The position numbers and the translations under genes were made by a program. The notes under the pieces were generated by a model. That model was not told the DNA's origin and made no database searches. It was given only the letters and a program-made list of their open reading frames with translations. From assembly GCF_013410655.1 (NCBI RefSeq), contig NZ_JACCFP010000001.1, positions 2,131,501-2,195,500 on the forward strand: a DNA stretch of 64,000 nucleotides, given 5' to 3'. The DNA comes from Nocardioides thalensis. GTDB taxonomy: Bacteria > Actinomycetota > Actinomycetes > Propionibacteriales > Nocardioidaceae. Every line of letters begins with the position of its first letter. Position 1 is the stretch's first letter. Of the stretch, positions 18,785-27,031 are shown piece after piece.

Positions 18785-18876
18785 CACGGAAGGGCCCTCT
18801 TCCCCCTAGACAACGTCCGGGCCCCGGCAGCCGGTCGGGTAGCGGATGGTCCGAAGGTGAAGAGGGCCCTTCCGTG
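18785..18876. repeat. 18-bp perfect inverted repeat, 56-bp spacer
   Basis: CACGGAAGGGCCCTCTTC at 18785-18802 is matched exactly in reverse at 18859-18876. Each arm also contains the self-complementary core AGGGCCCT. No coding frame or target-site duplication is seen, so it may be a MITE-like remnant or a structured RNA in the lnt upstream region. The repeat ends 30 bp before the lnt promoter-like box. Confidence 0.7.
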
Positions 18877-18906
18877 CCCGGGCAGAGGTGTCCAGGGCTC
18901 GCCGAC

Positions 18907-18912
18907 TAGTCT
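18907..18912 (+). promoter_or_regulatory. -10 box TAGTCT before lnt, leaderless style
   Basis: TAGTCT ends six bases before the GTG at 18919, with no ribosome-binding site between. Confidence 0.45.
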
Positions 18913-18918
18913 CGGCCC

Positions 18919-20466
18919 GTGCCGCTCCGCCTCCTCCTCGCGATCGGCAGCGGACTCCTCCTCGCCGCCTCGTTCGAGCCGCTGGCGCTGCCCTACCTGC
19001 TGCCGTTCGGCGTCGCGGGCTTCGCGCTCGCGACCAGCGGGCTCCGCGTCCGCCGGGCCGGGCTGGTCGGGCTGGTCTTCGGCGTCGCGTTCTACTTCAC
19101 GCACATCGAGTGGATGCGCCGCTCGATCGGCCCGGACGCCTGGCTGGCCCTGTCGACGATCGAGTCGCTGTTCTACGGCCTGCTCGGCCTCGCCGTGCCG
19201 CTCCTGCGGCGGCTGCCGGCCTGGCCGCTCTGGCTCGCCGCCGCGTGGACCGCGATGGAGGGCATCCGGAGCACCTGGCCGTTCAGCGGCATGCCGTGGG
19301 GGCGGGTGTCCTTCGCCGTCGTCGACACCCCGGTCGCCCCGGCGGCGCCGTACGTCGGGCTCACCGGGCTGTCGTTCCTGGTCGTGCTGACGGGCTTCCT
19401 GCTCGCGACGCTCGTCGAGGCCGCGCAGGCCCGGACGGGCTGGCGGGCGCCGGCGCTCGGGCTGGTGGCGGTCGTCGCGCTGCTCCTGGTGCCGACCGTC
19501 CGTCCCTACGACGTCGACACGACCGGCTCGGTGACCGTCGCCGCGATCCAGGGCAACCTGCCGGGCCCGGCCAACAACATCCTGTGGGACCACCGACAGG
19601 TCACCCGCAACCACGTCGACCGCACGGTCGAGCTCGCCGAGGACGTCGCCGCGGGTGACGTCCCGGCACCGGACTTCGTGCTCTGGCCCGAGAACGCCAC
19701 CGCCGTCGACCCGTTCGTCGACGCCGAGGTCAACCAGGGCATCCGGGAGGCGGTCGCGGCGGTCGGCGTGCCCGTGGTCGTGGGCGGGCTCGCCGACGAC
19801 GGCACCGAGCACGTGCTCAACCAGGGCATCGTGTGGGACCCCGAGAGCGGGCCGGGGGACCGCTACACCAAGCAGCACCCGGTGCCCTACGGCGAGTACA
19901 TCCCGTTCCGGGACATCTGGAACCCCGAGTTCGGGCAGCTCGCGCTGATCAGCCGCGACATGAAGAGCGGCACCCGCACCAGCCCGTTGCGCGTCGCCGG
20001 CATCGAGATCGCGGACGCCATCTGCTTCGACGTCGCCTACGACGACGTGGCGCGCGACCAGATCCGGGAGGGCGCGCAGCTGCTGACCGTCCAGACGAGC
20101 AACGCCAGCTTCATCTTCACCAACCAGATCGAGCAGCAGTTCGCCATCACCCGGCTGCGGGCGATGGAGTCCGCCCGGTGGCTCGTGGTCGCCTCGCCCA
20201 ACGGGCGCTCCGGCGTGATCGCGCCCGACGGCACCGTGGTCGCGACGGCCGACCCGCGCACCGCGGCGACGCTCGTCGAGGAGGTCGGGCTCGTCGACCA
20301 GGTGTCGCCGGCGGTCCGCCTCGGGGCGCTGCCGGGGCGGATGTTCACCGTCCTGTCGGTCATCGGTCTCGTGTACGGCGCGATCGCGTACCGTCGAAGG
20401 CGGGATCATGCCGGGTCGCTCGCGCCCGCGGGCGGTCCCGCGGACGAAGAGGCACACGTTGACTGA
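18919..20466 (+). CDS. lnt: Apolipoprotein N-acyltransferase
   Basis: A 515-residue membrane enzyme that adds the third acyl chain to lipoproteins. About seven N-terminal hydrophobic spans precede a nitrilase-like domain (about 195-475) with the Glu-Lys-Cys triad in LWPENAT, YTKQHPVPYGEYIPFR and DAICFDVAYDD. A final span is followed by a short polar tail. Its substrates could include the FKBP and META lipoproteins encoded in this window. It is next to ppm; in M. tuberculosis the two activities are one fused protein, here they are separate. Confidence 0.94.
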   Translation: MPLRLLLAIGSGLLLAASFEPLALPYLLPFGVAGFALATSGLRVRRAGLVGLVFGVAFYFTHIEWMRRSIGPDAWLALSTIESLFYGLLGLAVPLLRRLPAWPLWLAAAWTAMEGIRSTWPFSGMPWGRVSFAVVDTPVAPAAPYVGLTGLSFLVVLTGFLLATLVEAAQARTGWRAPALGLVAVVALLLVPTVRPYDVDTTGSVTVAAIQGNLPGPANNILWDHRQVTRNHVDRTVELAEDVAAGDVPAPDFVLWPENATAVDPFVDAEVNQGIREAVAAVGVPVVVGGLADDGTEHVLNQGIVWDPESGPGDRYTKQHPVPYGEYIPFRDIWNPEFGQLALISRDMKSGTRTSPLRVAGIEIADAICFDVAYDDVARDQIREGAQLLTVQTSNASFIFTNQIEQQFAITRLRAMESARWLVVASPNGRSGVIAPDGTVVATADPRTAATLVEEVGLVDQVSPAVRLGALPGRMFTVLSVIGLVYGAIAYRRRRDHAGSLAPAGGPADEEAHVD

Positions 20467-21262
20467 GCACAGCACCCTCGCGCACGACCAGCCCCGCAGC
20501 CTGGGTCGGGTCGTCATGGTGGTCCCGACCTACAACGAGGCCGACAACCTGGCCTGGATCGTCAACCGGGTGCGGCAGGCCCAGCCCGCGCTCGACGTGC
20601 TCGTCGTGGACGACAACTCACCCGACGGCACCGGCGACATCGCCGACGCGCTCGCCTCCGCCGACGAGCACGTGCACGTCCTGCACCGGGCCGGCAAGGG
20701 CGGGCTGGGGGCGGCGTACCTCGCGGGCTTCGCGTGGGCCCTGGAGGCCGGCTACGACGTCATCGGGGAGATGGACGCCGACGGCTCCCACCAGCCCGAG
20801 CAGCTCGGCCGGCTGCTCGCCGGCCTCGTCGACGCCGACCTGGTCATCGGGTCGCGCTGGGTGCCCGGCGGGTCGGTCGTGAACTGGCCGTGGCAGCGCG
20901 AGGTGCTGTCCCGCGGCGGCAACCTCTACGTGCGGCTGCTCCTCGGCATCTCGGTGCGCGACGCCACCGCGGGCTTCCGCCTGTTCCGACGGAGCACGCT
21001 GGAGGCGATCCGGCTCGAGGAGGTGCGCTCCACCGGCTACGTGTTCCAGACCGACCTCGTGTCGCGCACCCTGCACGCCGGGTTGCGGGTGCGCGAGGTG
21101 CCGATCGAGTTCGTCGAGCGGGTGCGCGGCGACTCCAAGATGAGCGGCCAGGTGGCGATCGAGTCGCTCAAGCGGATCACGCAGTGGGGACTGCGCGAGC
21201 GGTGGGAGCGGGCCAGGTGCCGGGCCTCCCGCAGCCAGTCCCGTGCCATGATCGAGGTGTGA
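20459..21262 (+). CDS. ppm1: Polyprenol monophosphomannose synthase
   Basis: A 267-residue family 2 glycosyltransferase that moves mannose from GDP-mannose to polyprenyl phosphate for lipoglycan and protein mannosylation. VVPTYNEADNLAWIV, VVDDNSPDGTGD, EMDADGSHQPEQ (DxD) and GSRWVPGG are the family motifs. The TTG at 20459 is preferred because GAAGAGG lies about eight bases before it; ATG at 20408 would place more of the gene inside lnt. It overlaps the lnt stop by eight bases and is coupled at its 3' end to fxsA. Confidence 0.9.
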   Translation: MTEHSTLAHDQPRSLGRVVMVVPTYNEADNLAWIVNRVRQAQPALDVLVVDDNSPDGTGDIADALASADEHVHVLHRAGKGGLGAAYLAGFAWALEAGYDVIGEMDADGSHQPEQLGRLLAGLVDADLVIGSRWVPGGSVVNWPWQREVLSRGGNLYVRLLLGISVRDATAGFRLFRRSTLEAIRLEEVRSTGYVFQTDLVSRTLHAGLRVREVPIEFVERVRGDSKMSGQVAIESLKRITQWGLRERWERARCRASRSQSRAMIEV

Positions 21263-21720
21263 GTAGTCGCGGGAGGCGATGGGCGGCCGTGCTGGCCGTC
21301 GCGTTCATCGTCGTGCCGCTGCTGGAGCTCTACGTCCTCATCCAGGTCGGCCAGGTCATCGGGCCGTGGTGGACGATCCTGCTGCTCGTGCTCGACAGCA
21401 TCCTCGGCGGCTGGCTGATCCGCCGCGAGGGCAGTCGCGCGTGGCGCGCCCTCCGGGCAGCCGTCGAGCAGGGCAAGCTCCCGGCACGGGAGCTCGCGGA
21501 CGGCGTCCTCGTCGTGCTCGGCGGCGCGCTGATGCTGAGCCCGGGCTTCGTCACCGACGCGTTCGGGATCCTGCTGATCCTCCCGGTCACGCGGCCGGTC
21601 TTCCGCAGGCTGCTGACGTCGTACGCCGCCTCGCGCGTGGTGGTCCGGACACACGGACGCCCCGGGCCGACGGCGGGGGACGGTTCCGTGGTCCGGGGCG
21701 AAGTGGTCGACGAGCGCTAG
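21259..21720 (+). CDS. fxsA: FxsA-family membrane protein
   Basis: A 153-residue membrane protein with the FxsA core: a first span (AAVLAVAFIVVPLLELYVLIQVG), a second (WWTILLLVLDSILGGWLI), and GALMLSPGFVTDAFGILLIL. The E. coli homologue affects phage exclusion when overproduced; the normal role is unknown. The GTG overlaps the ppm stop (GTGA). The TAG is the loop of a hairpin that forms part of the terminator shared with rbpA. Confidence 0.88.
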   Translation: MSSRGRRWAAVLAVAFIVVPLLELYVLIQVGQVIGPWWTILLLVLDSILGGWLIRREGSRAWRALRAAVEQGKLPARELADGVLVVLGGALMLSPGFVTDAFGILLILPVTRPVFRRLLTSYAASRVVVRTHGRPGPTAGDGSVVRGEVVDER

Positions 21721-21750
21721 GCGCTCGCCGGGGCCGGGCTCTAGGCCCGG
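21711..21750. terminator. Two stacked hairpins between convergent fxsA and rbpA
   Basis: CGAGCGC-TAG-GCGCTCG (21711-21727) and CCGGGC-N5-GCCCGG (21734-21750) flank the 20-bp gap and contain both stop codons in or next to their loops. The position between convergent genes suggests bidirectional termination. No strong T tract follows, as is common in high-GC actinobacteria. Confidence 0.6.
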
Positions 21751-22127
21751 GCCTTCTTCTTGCGCGTGCTCGCGCGGTGCAGATGGGCGGGGCCGATCTC
21801 GCCGCCGCGGAGCAGCTCGAGCCGCTCGGTGAGGATCTCCTCGAGCTCCTTCTCGGAGCGGCGCTCCAGCAGCATGTCCCAGTGGGTGCGCTGCGGCTTC
21901 TCGACCTTCTCCTCGCGCTCGATGCCCGACGTGCTCACGGCCTCGCTGCCGCAGCGCGGGCACTCCCACACGGCCGGGACCTCGGCCTCGATCGACATGG
22001 TGATCTCGAAGGTGTGCCCCTGGGCGCACCGGTAACCGACCTGCTGGCGGGCGGCGAACTCGATGCCGCGCTCGTCCTCGAACGACTGCCCTCCGAGCCG
22101 CGCTCCCCGCAACGTCCGCTCAGCCAT
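21741..22127 (-). CDS. rbpA: RNA polymerase-binding protein RbpA
   Basis: A 128-residue actinobacterial protein that binds RNA polymerase and group 1 and 2 sigma factors and stabilises open complexes. A zinc-binding core (YRCAQGHTFEITM, then WECPRCGSEA) is followed by the basic linker and sigma-interaction domain (THWDMLLERRSEKELEEIL). The ATG at 22127 is chosen because GGGAGG lies seven bases before it; the frame extends upstream without a better site. The leader contains a CCGGGG-N5-CCCCGG hairpin at 22153-22169. Confidence 0.94.
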   Translation of the reverse strand: MAERTLRGARLGGQSFEDERGIEFAARQQVGYRCAQGHTFEITMSIEAEVPAVWECPRCGSEAVSTSGIEREEKVEKPQRTHWDMLLERRSEKELEEILTERLELLRGGEIGPAHLHRASTRKKKARA

Positions 22128-22225
22128 GCCTACCTCCCACGGGTGACCGTCGCCGGGGGATCTCCCCGGACCCACTGACGGGGCACCTCATCTGTACAAC
22201 GCTACCCAGCCCGGCAAGGTTGCAA

Positions 22226-23602
22226 TCATCGGGGAGTTTTCGCCTGCTCGATGCCCTTCGCGGTGTCCACCCGCATCAGCAGCAGCCCGCCTATGACGAA
22301 GAACACCACCAGGGCGAAGATCGCCGGCCGGTAGGAGTCGGTGAACTGGTAGACCAGGCCGAACGTGAGGGTGCCCAGCCACGACGTCCCGCGGTCCATG
22401 GCGTGGTAGAGGCTGAAGTACTCCGCCTCCTTCCCGGCCGGGATGAAGAGCGAGAAGTAGGACCGCGCGAGCGCCTGGGTGCCGCCCAGGACGATGCCGA
22501 TGGCGACACCGAGCAACAGGAACGCCGCGAAGTTGTCGGACGGGACGACGAGGGCGGTGGCGAGGATCAGCATCCAGAATCCCAGCCCGGCGAGCACCAC
22601 GTGCTTGGCCCCGAAGGTCCGCGCCGCCCGGCCGAACGCGACCGCACCGCCGACGGCCACGAACTGCACCACCAGGTAGACCGCGAGCACGGTGCCCGTC
22701 TCGAAGCCCAGCTCCTTCTCGCCGAACGTCGCGGCCGAGGCGATGACGGTCTGGATGCCGTCGTTGAAGAACAGGTAGGCGAGCAGGAACGACAGGGCCA
22801 CGGGGTAGTTGCGCAGGTCCTTCAGCGTGGCGCCGAGCTGCCCGAACGACCGGGCGACGAGGCCGCCCTCGACCGCCTCGACGGCTCGCGGCGGCCGTCG
22901 CTTGATGCCGAGCCAGGGGATGACGGTGAACGCCGCCCACCACACGGCGCCGGAGAGCATGCTCACCCGCACCGCCATCTCGGTCGACATGCCGAGGCTG
23001 TCGTGGAACGTCACGACGGCGAAGTTGGCCGCGAGCAGGAGCCCGCCGCCGGCGTACCCGTAGGCCCAGCCGATCGACGAGGCGCGGTCCCGCTCGTGCT
23101 CCTCGGAGATCAACGGCAGGATCGAGTCGTTGATCACCATCGACGCGCCGCCGGCGAGGTTGGCGATGATGAACACGATCGAGCCGAACAGCCAGTTCTC
23201 GCCGTTGAGGAAGAACAGCAGCGCGGTCGCGGTGGCGCCGACCCACGCGAACCCGGCGAGCAGGTCGGGCTTGCGGGCGGTGCGGTCGGCGAGCGCGCCG
23301 ATCAGCGGGTACAGGATCGCGCCGAGGATCGTGGAGAACGTGATGACGTACGACGGCAGCGCCCCCGGTGCGATGTCGAGCCCGAGGAGCGAGATCGTGC
23401 CGTCGCAGTCGAGACCCTTGTCGCTGTCGCTGACGAACCCGCACGCGGCCTGCTCCGCCACCGAGATCAGGTACGGCGCGAACAGCACGCCCGCGACGGT
23501 CGTCTGGAACGCCGAGACGGCCCAGTCCGTGAAGAACCACGCCTTCTGCTCCTTGGCGCGGTTGAGTGGTCCGAGATCCGCGATCCCCGGTGTCCCCGTC
23601 AT
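22226..23602 (-). CDS. UMF1/Atg22-like MFS transporter
   Basis: A 458-residue polytopic protein with about 12 hydrophobic spans. The KEQKAWFFTDWAVSAFQTTV start and the GALADRTARKPDLL loop between spans 2 and 3 are typical of the UMF1 branch, related to yeast vacuolar amino-acid effluxer Atg22. The substrate is unknown. GGGAGG lies before its ATG. It is the last of three minus-strand genes after the HTH-MurA and GDPD genes, with 21 bp to the latter. Confidence 0.85.
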   Translation of the reverse strand: MTGTPGIADLGPLNRAKEQKAWFFTDWAVSAFQTTVAGVLFAPYLISVAEQAACGFVSDSDKGLDCDGTISLLGLDIAPGALPSYVITFSTILGAILYPLIGALADRTARKPDLLAGFAWVGATATALLFFLNGENWLFGSIVFIIANLAGGASMVINDSILPLISEEHERDRASSIGWAYGYAGGGLLLAANFAVVTFHDSLGMSTEMAVRVSMLSGAVWWAAFTVIPWLGIKRRPPRAVEAVEGGLVARSFGQLGATLKDLRNYPVALSFLLAYLFFNDGIQTVIASAATFGEKELGFETGTVLAVYLVVQFVAVGGAVAFGRAARTFGAKHVVLAGLGFWMLILATALVVPSDNFAAFLLLGVAIGIVLGGTQALARSYFSLFIPAGKEAEYFSLYHAMDRGTSWLGTLTFGLVYQFTDSYRPAIFALVVFFVIGGLLLMRVDTAKGIEQAKTPR

Positions 23603-23623
23603 TTCTGCCTCCCGCCGGGGAGA

Positions 23624-24400
23624 CTAGTGCCAGAGGCCTCGTGCGACGAGCACATCCTTCAGCAGGTCGGTGCGGTCGGTGAAGAGCCCGTCGACGCCGC
23701 GCTCGAGCAGCTCGACCATCTCGTCGGGGTCGTCGATCGTCCACACGTGCACGGGCTTGCCCGCCGCGTGCGCGCGCCGCACGAATCCGGGCGTCACGAC
23801 CCGCAGCCCCTTGCGGCGGTGCGGCACCTGGAACGCGTCGAAGCCCGCGCCGACCCGGTCGGCCACCCAGCGCGCGACACCCGCGGTCGGCGCGAGCCGG
23901 AACGCGACGATCTCCCACGGCTGCGCGGCTGTCGGCACCCGGCCGCCGGTGAGGCGCCGGAACCGGGCGATCCGGGCGGGGGAGAAGGACCCGACGAGCA
24001 TCCGGTCCCACAGGTCGTGCTCGGCGACGAACGCCGCGAGCACGTCCACGGCGCCCTCGGACTTGATGTCGACGTTGAAGGACACGTCGGGGAACGCCTC
24101 GACCAGCTCCAGCAGGGTCGGGACCTGCTCCCGCCCGCCGATCCGGGCCTCCCGGATGTCGGCCAGGTCCAGGTCGCAGACCGACCCGACCCGGTCGGTC
24201 ACCCGGTCGAGCACGTCGTCGTGGAACGCGAGCAGCACGCCGTCACGCGTCGTGTGGACGTCGGTCTCGAGGTAGTCGTAGCCGAGCGCCACGGCGTGCC
24301 GGAACGCCGTCAGCGTGTTCTCGAGGCCCTCGATCTCGGGGTGGTAGGCGCCGCCGCGGTGGGCGAACGCGAGCACCCGGCCGTCCTGCAGGTAGGCCAC
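23624..24400 (-). CDS. Glycerophosphodiester phosphodiesterase
   Basis: A 258-residue GDPD-family enzyme that hydrolyses glycerophosphodiesters to glycerol 3-phosphate and an alcohol. AHRGGAYHPE, LENTLTAFRHAVALG, YLETDVHTTRDGV and FHDDVLDRVT hold the catalytic His pair and the metal-binding Glu/Asp residues. No signal peptide is present, so it is probably cytoplasmic. It follows the HTH-MurA gene after 7 bp and is likely co-transcribed. Confidence 0.9.
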   Translation of the reverse strand: MAYLQDGRVLAFAHRGGAYHPEIEGLENTLTAFRHAVALGYDYLETDVHTTRDGVLLAFHDDVLDRVTDRVGSVCDLDLADIREARIGGREQVPTLLELVEAFPDVSFNVDIKSEGAVDVLAAFVAEHDLWDRMLVGSFSPARIARFRRLTGGRVPTAAQPWEIVAFRLAPTAGVARWVADRVGAGFDAFQVPHRRKGLRVVTPGFVRRAHAAGKPVHVWTIDDPDEMVELLERGVDGLFTDRTDLLKDVLVARGLWH

Positions 24401-24407
24401 GCGCGTG

Positions 24408-25964
24408 TCAGATGTCGCGGAACGTCTCGATGTCGGCGCCCAGCGAGCTCAGCCGCTCGGCCAGGTCCTCGTAGCCGCGGTGGATGACGTAGGTGCCGCG
24501 GAGCACCGAGGTGCCCTTGCTCGCGAGCATCGCCAGCAGCACGACCACCGCGGGACGGAGCGCGGGCGGGCACATCAGCTCGGCACCCGTCCAGGACGTC
24601 GGGCCCTCGATCTGCACCCGGTGCGGGTCGAGCAGGGTGACCCGGCCGCCCAGCTTGTTGAGGTCGGTGAGGTAGATCGCCCGGTTGTCGTAGACCCAGT
24701 CGTGGATGTAGGTCTGCCCGTGCGCGGTCGCCGCGATCACCGCGAAGAACGGCAGGTTGTCGATGTTGAGCCCCGGGAACGGCATCGGGTGGATCTTGTC
24801 GCGGGGCGCGACCAGGTCGGAGGGGTGCGTCACGAGGTCGACGAGCCGCGTGTGCCCGTTCGCGGCGACGTACTCCTCGGAGCGCTCGTAGCGGAAGCCC
24901 ATCTCTTCGAGCATCGCGAGCTCGATCTCGAGGAACTCGATCGGCGCGCGCCGGATGGTGATGGAGGAGCGGGTGACGATCGCGGCCGCGAGCAGCGACA
25001 TCGCCTCGATCGGGTCCTCGCTCGGGGAGTAGTCGACGTCGACGTCGATCTCCTCGCGCCCGGTGACCGTCAGCGTCGTGGTGCCGACGCCCTCGATCTC
25101 GACGCCGAGCTCCTGGAGGTAGAAGCACAGGTCCTGGACCATGTAGTTGGACGACGCGTTGCGGATCACCGTCGTGCCCGGGTGCAGCGCGGCGGCCATC
25201 AGCGCGTTCTCGGTGACCGTGTCGCCGCGCTCGGTCAGCACGATCGGGCGCCCCGGCTGGACGGTGCGGTTGGCCTGGGCGTGGTACCAGCCGTCGGTCG
25301 CCTTCACGTCGAGTCCGAACGGACGCAGCGCGGACAGGTGCGGCTCCACGGTCCGCGTGCCCAGGTTGCAGCCACCGGCGTACGGCAGCTCGAAGGTGTC
25401 GTCGGCCCGGTGCAGGAGAGGGCCGAGGAACATGATGACCGAGCGGGTACGCCGCGCCGCGGCGGCGTCGATCTGCGACAGGTCGAGGTCGCGCGGCGGC
25501 ACGATCTCGAGGTCGTTGTCGTGGTTGATCCACCGGGTCTGCACGCCGAGGCTGTTGAGCACCTCGAGCAGCCGGTTGACCTCCTCGATCCGGGCCACCT
25601 TGCGGAGCGTCGTGCGGCCGCGGTTGAGCAGCGAGGCGCAGAGCAGGGCGACCCCGGCGTTCTTGGACGTCTTCACGTCGATGCTGCCCGAGAGCGTGGT
25701 GGGTCCTTTGACCCGCAGGTGTGTCGGCCCGGCCCCGAGCGCCACGATCTCGGAGTCGAGGGCGGCCCCGATGCGCGCCAGCATCTCCAGGGACAGGTTC
25801 TGGTGCCCCTTCTCGATGCGGTTGATCGCGCTCTGGCTGGTGCCGAGGCGCTCGGCCAGCTGCAGCTGGGTCAGCCCGCGGTGCTTGCGGGCGTCGCGGA
25901 TGAGGTTCCCGATCCGACCCTTGTAGTCGGCATCGCCCGAGGTGTCGGCGAGGTGGATCGTCAT
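24408..25964 (-). CDS. HTH-fused MurA-like enolpyruvyl transferase
   Basis: A 518-residue protein joining an XRE-type HTH (about residues 18-72; RKHRGLTQLQLAERLGTSQS, then AINRIEKGHQNLS) to a complete EPT/MurA domain (about 80-515). MurA adds enolpyruvate from PEP to UDP-GlcNAc in peptidoglycan synthesis. The Lys-Asn pair of the active site (TSKNAGVALL) and the fosfomycin-target Cys (YAGGCNLGTRTVEPH) are both kept. Whether it is the main MurA, a sensor, or a self-regulating enzyme cannot be told from sequence. It is divergent from the dehydrogenase gene across 44 bp. Confidence 0.88.
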   Translation of the reverse strand: MTIHLADTSGDADYKGRIGNLIRDARKHRGLTQLQLAERLGTSQSAINRIEKGHQNLSLEMLARIGAALDSEIVALGAGPTHLRVKGPTTLSGSIDVKTSKNAGVALLCASLLNRGRTTLRKVARIEEVNRLLEVLNSLGVQTRWINHDNDLEIVPPRDLDLSQIDAAAARRTRSVIMFLGPLLHRADDTFELPYAGGCNLGTRTVEPHLSALRPFGLDVKATDGWYHAQANRTVQPGRPIVLTERGDTVTENALMAAALHPGTTVIRNASSNYMVQDLCFYLQELGVEIEGVGTTTLTVTGREEIDVDVDYSPSEDPIEAMSLLAAAIVTRSSITIRRAPIEFLEIELAMLEEMGFRYERSEEYVAANGHTRLVDLVTHPSDLVAPRDKIHPMPFPGLNIDNLPFFAVIAATAHGQTYIHDWVYDNRAIYLTDLNKLGGRVTLLDPHRVQIEGPTSWTGAELMCPPALRPAVVVLLAMLASKGTSVLRGTYVIHRGYEDLAERLSSLGADIETFRDI

Positions 25965-25971
25965 GCGTACG

Positions 25972-25977
25972 ACGGTA
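25972..25977 (-). promoter_or_regulatory. -10 box TACCGT for the HTH-MurA gene
   Basis: On the minus strand TACCGT is followed after seven bases by the ATG at 25964, leaderless spacing. Confidence 0.4.
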
Positions 25978-25978
25978 A

Positions 25979-25990
25979 CTCACATATGAG
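25979..25990. promoter_or_regulatory. Small dyad CTCA-N4-TGAG in the divergent gap
   Basis: CTCACATATGAG lies in the 44-bp space between the HTH-MurA and dehydrogenase genes and next to the TACCGT box. It is a short dyad only, but its position would suit an operator used by the HTH domain of the fusion protein. Confidence 0.3.
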
Positions 25991-26008
25991 ATAGGGCAAA
26001 CTAGCGAC

Positions 26009-27031
26009 ATGCGCGCCACCACCATCCACGGCCCCCGGGACATCCGTTTCGAGGAGGTCCCCGACCCCGAGATCAAGCGTCCGACGGACGCGATCGTCAA
26101 GGTGGTCGCCGGCTGCGTGTGCGGCTCCGACCTCTGGCCCTACCGCGGCGAGAACCCGATCCGCCGCGGCGCCACCATCGGCCACGAGTGCGTCGGCGTG
26201 GTCGAGGAGGTCGGGGGAGAGGTCCGCGACTTCAAGCCGGGCGACTTCGTGATCGTGCCGTTCTGCCACTGCGACAACACCTGCGCCCACTGCCGCGCCG
26301 GCGTGCAGTCGGCCTGCACCAACCTCGGCGTGACGACCAGCGGCCAGGGCGAGTACGCGCTGGTCGGCCAGGCCGACGGCTCCCTGGTCGCCACCGACGG
26401 CGTGCCCGACGCGGCACTGCTCCCGTCGCTGCTGTCGCTCTCCGACGTGATGCCGACGGGCTGGCACGCCGCGGTGAGCGCGCGGGTCCGCGAGGGCGGG
26501 ACCGCGGTGGTGGTCGGCGACGGCGCCGTCGGCCTCTGCGGCGTGCTCGCCGCGTCCGTGATGGGCGCCGAGACCATCGTCGCGATGTCGCGCCACGAGC
26601 CCCGACAGCAGCTGGCCAAGGAGTTCGGCGCCACCCACGTCGTCGCCTCCCGCGGCCGCGAGGGCGCTCAGGAGGTCAAGGAGGTCCTGGGCGGGATCGG
26701 CGCGGACGCGGTCCTCGAGTGCGTCGGCACCGACGAGGCCATGGGTACGGCGATCTCCGTCGCCCGCCCCGGAGCGATGGTCGGCTTCGTCGGCGTGCCG
26801 CACGGCATCGAGCTGCCCGTCCGCCGGATGTTCGACCGCAACGTCGGCGTCCAGGGCGGGATGGCACCGGTGCGCCGCTACCTCCCCGAGCTGCTCGCGC
26901 TCGTGCAGGACGGCCGCATCGACCCCGGCAAGGTCTTCGACCTGACCCTTCCGATGGCCGAGGTCGCCGACGCCTACCGCGCGATGGACGAGCGGCGGGC
27001 GATCAAGGTGATGCTCAGTTCAGCGAGCTGA
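26009..27031 (+). CDS. Zinc-dependent alcohol dehydrogenase family protein
   Basis: A 340-residue medium-chain dehydrogenase. Catalytic zinc ligands appear as CGSD (Cys about 37) and GHECVG (His about 58), structural zinc cysteines as CHCDNTCAHCRAGVQSAC, and the NAD(P) site as VVVGDGAVGLCGVLAA (about 165-180). The substrate is unknown. Its 3' end overlaps the convergent META lipoprotein gene by 17 bp. Confidence 0.9.
   Translation: MRATTIHGPRDIRFEEVPDPEIKRPTDAIVKVVAGCVCGSDLWPYRGENPIRRGATIGHECVGVVEEVGGEVRDFKPGDFVIVPFCHCDNTCAHCRAGVQSACTNLGVTTSGQGEYALVGQADGSLVATDGVPDAALLPSLLSLSDVMPTGWHAAVSARVREGGTAVVVGDGAVGLCGVLAASVMGAETIVAMSRHEPRQQLAKEFGATHVVASRGREGAQEVKEVLGGIGADAVLECVGTDEAMGTAISVARPGAMVGFVGVPHGIELPVRRMFDRNVGVQGGMAPVRRYLPELLALVQDGRIDPGKVFDLTLPMAEVADAYRAMDERRAIKVMLSSAS

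Larger units (their letters stand above)
18450..18918. other. 469-bp divergent gap with repeats and no recognised gene
   Basis: This gap separates the unknown-function gene (minus) from lnt (plus). It holds a tandem pyrimidine repeat at 18553-18571, a TTGACA at 18631-18636 with CAGAGT 17 bp on (a possible plus-strand promoter), and an 18-bp perfect inverted repeat at 18785-18802 and 18859-18876. No open frame in it looks like a gene. A small RNA between 18665 and 18876 is possible but not shown. Confidence 0.5.

Noticed and set aside
18785..18876. Insertion sequence
   Set aside because: There is no transposase frame between or near the arms and no target-site duplication was found.
17569..20517. 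982-codon minus-strand frame opposite lnt and the unknown-function gene
   Set aside because: It runs antisense through lnt and shows no domain. Long antisense frames are expected at this GC content.
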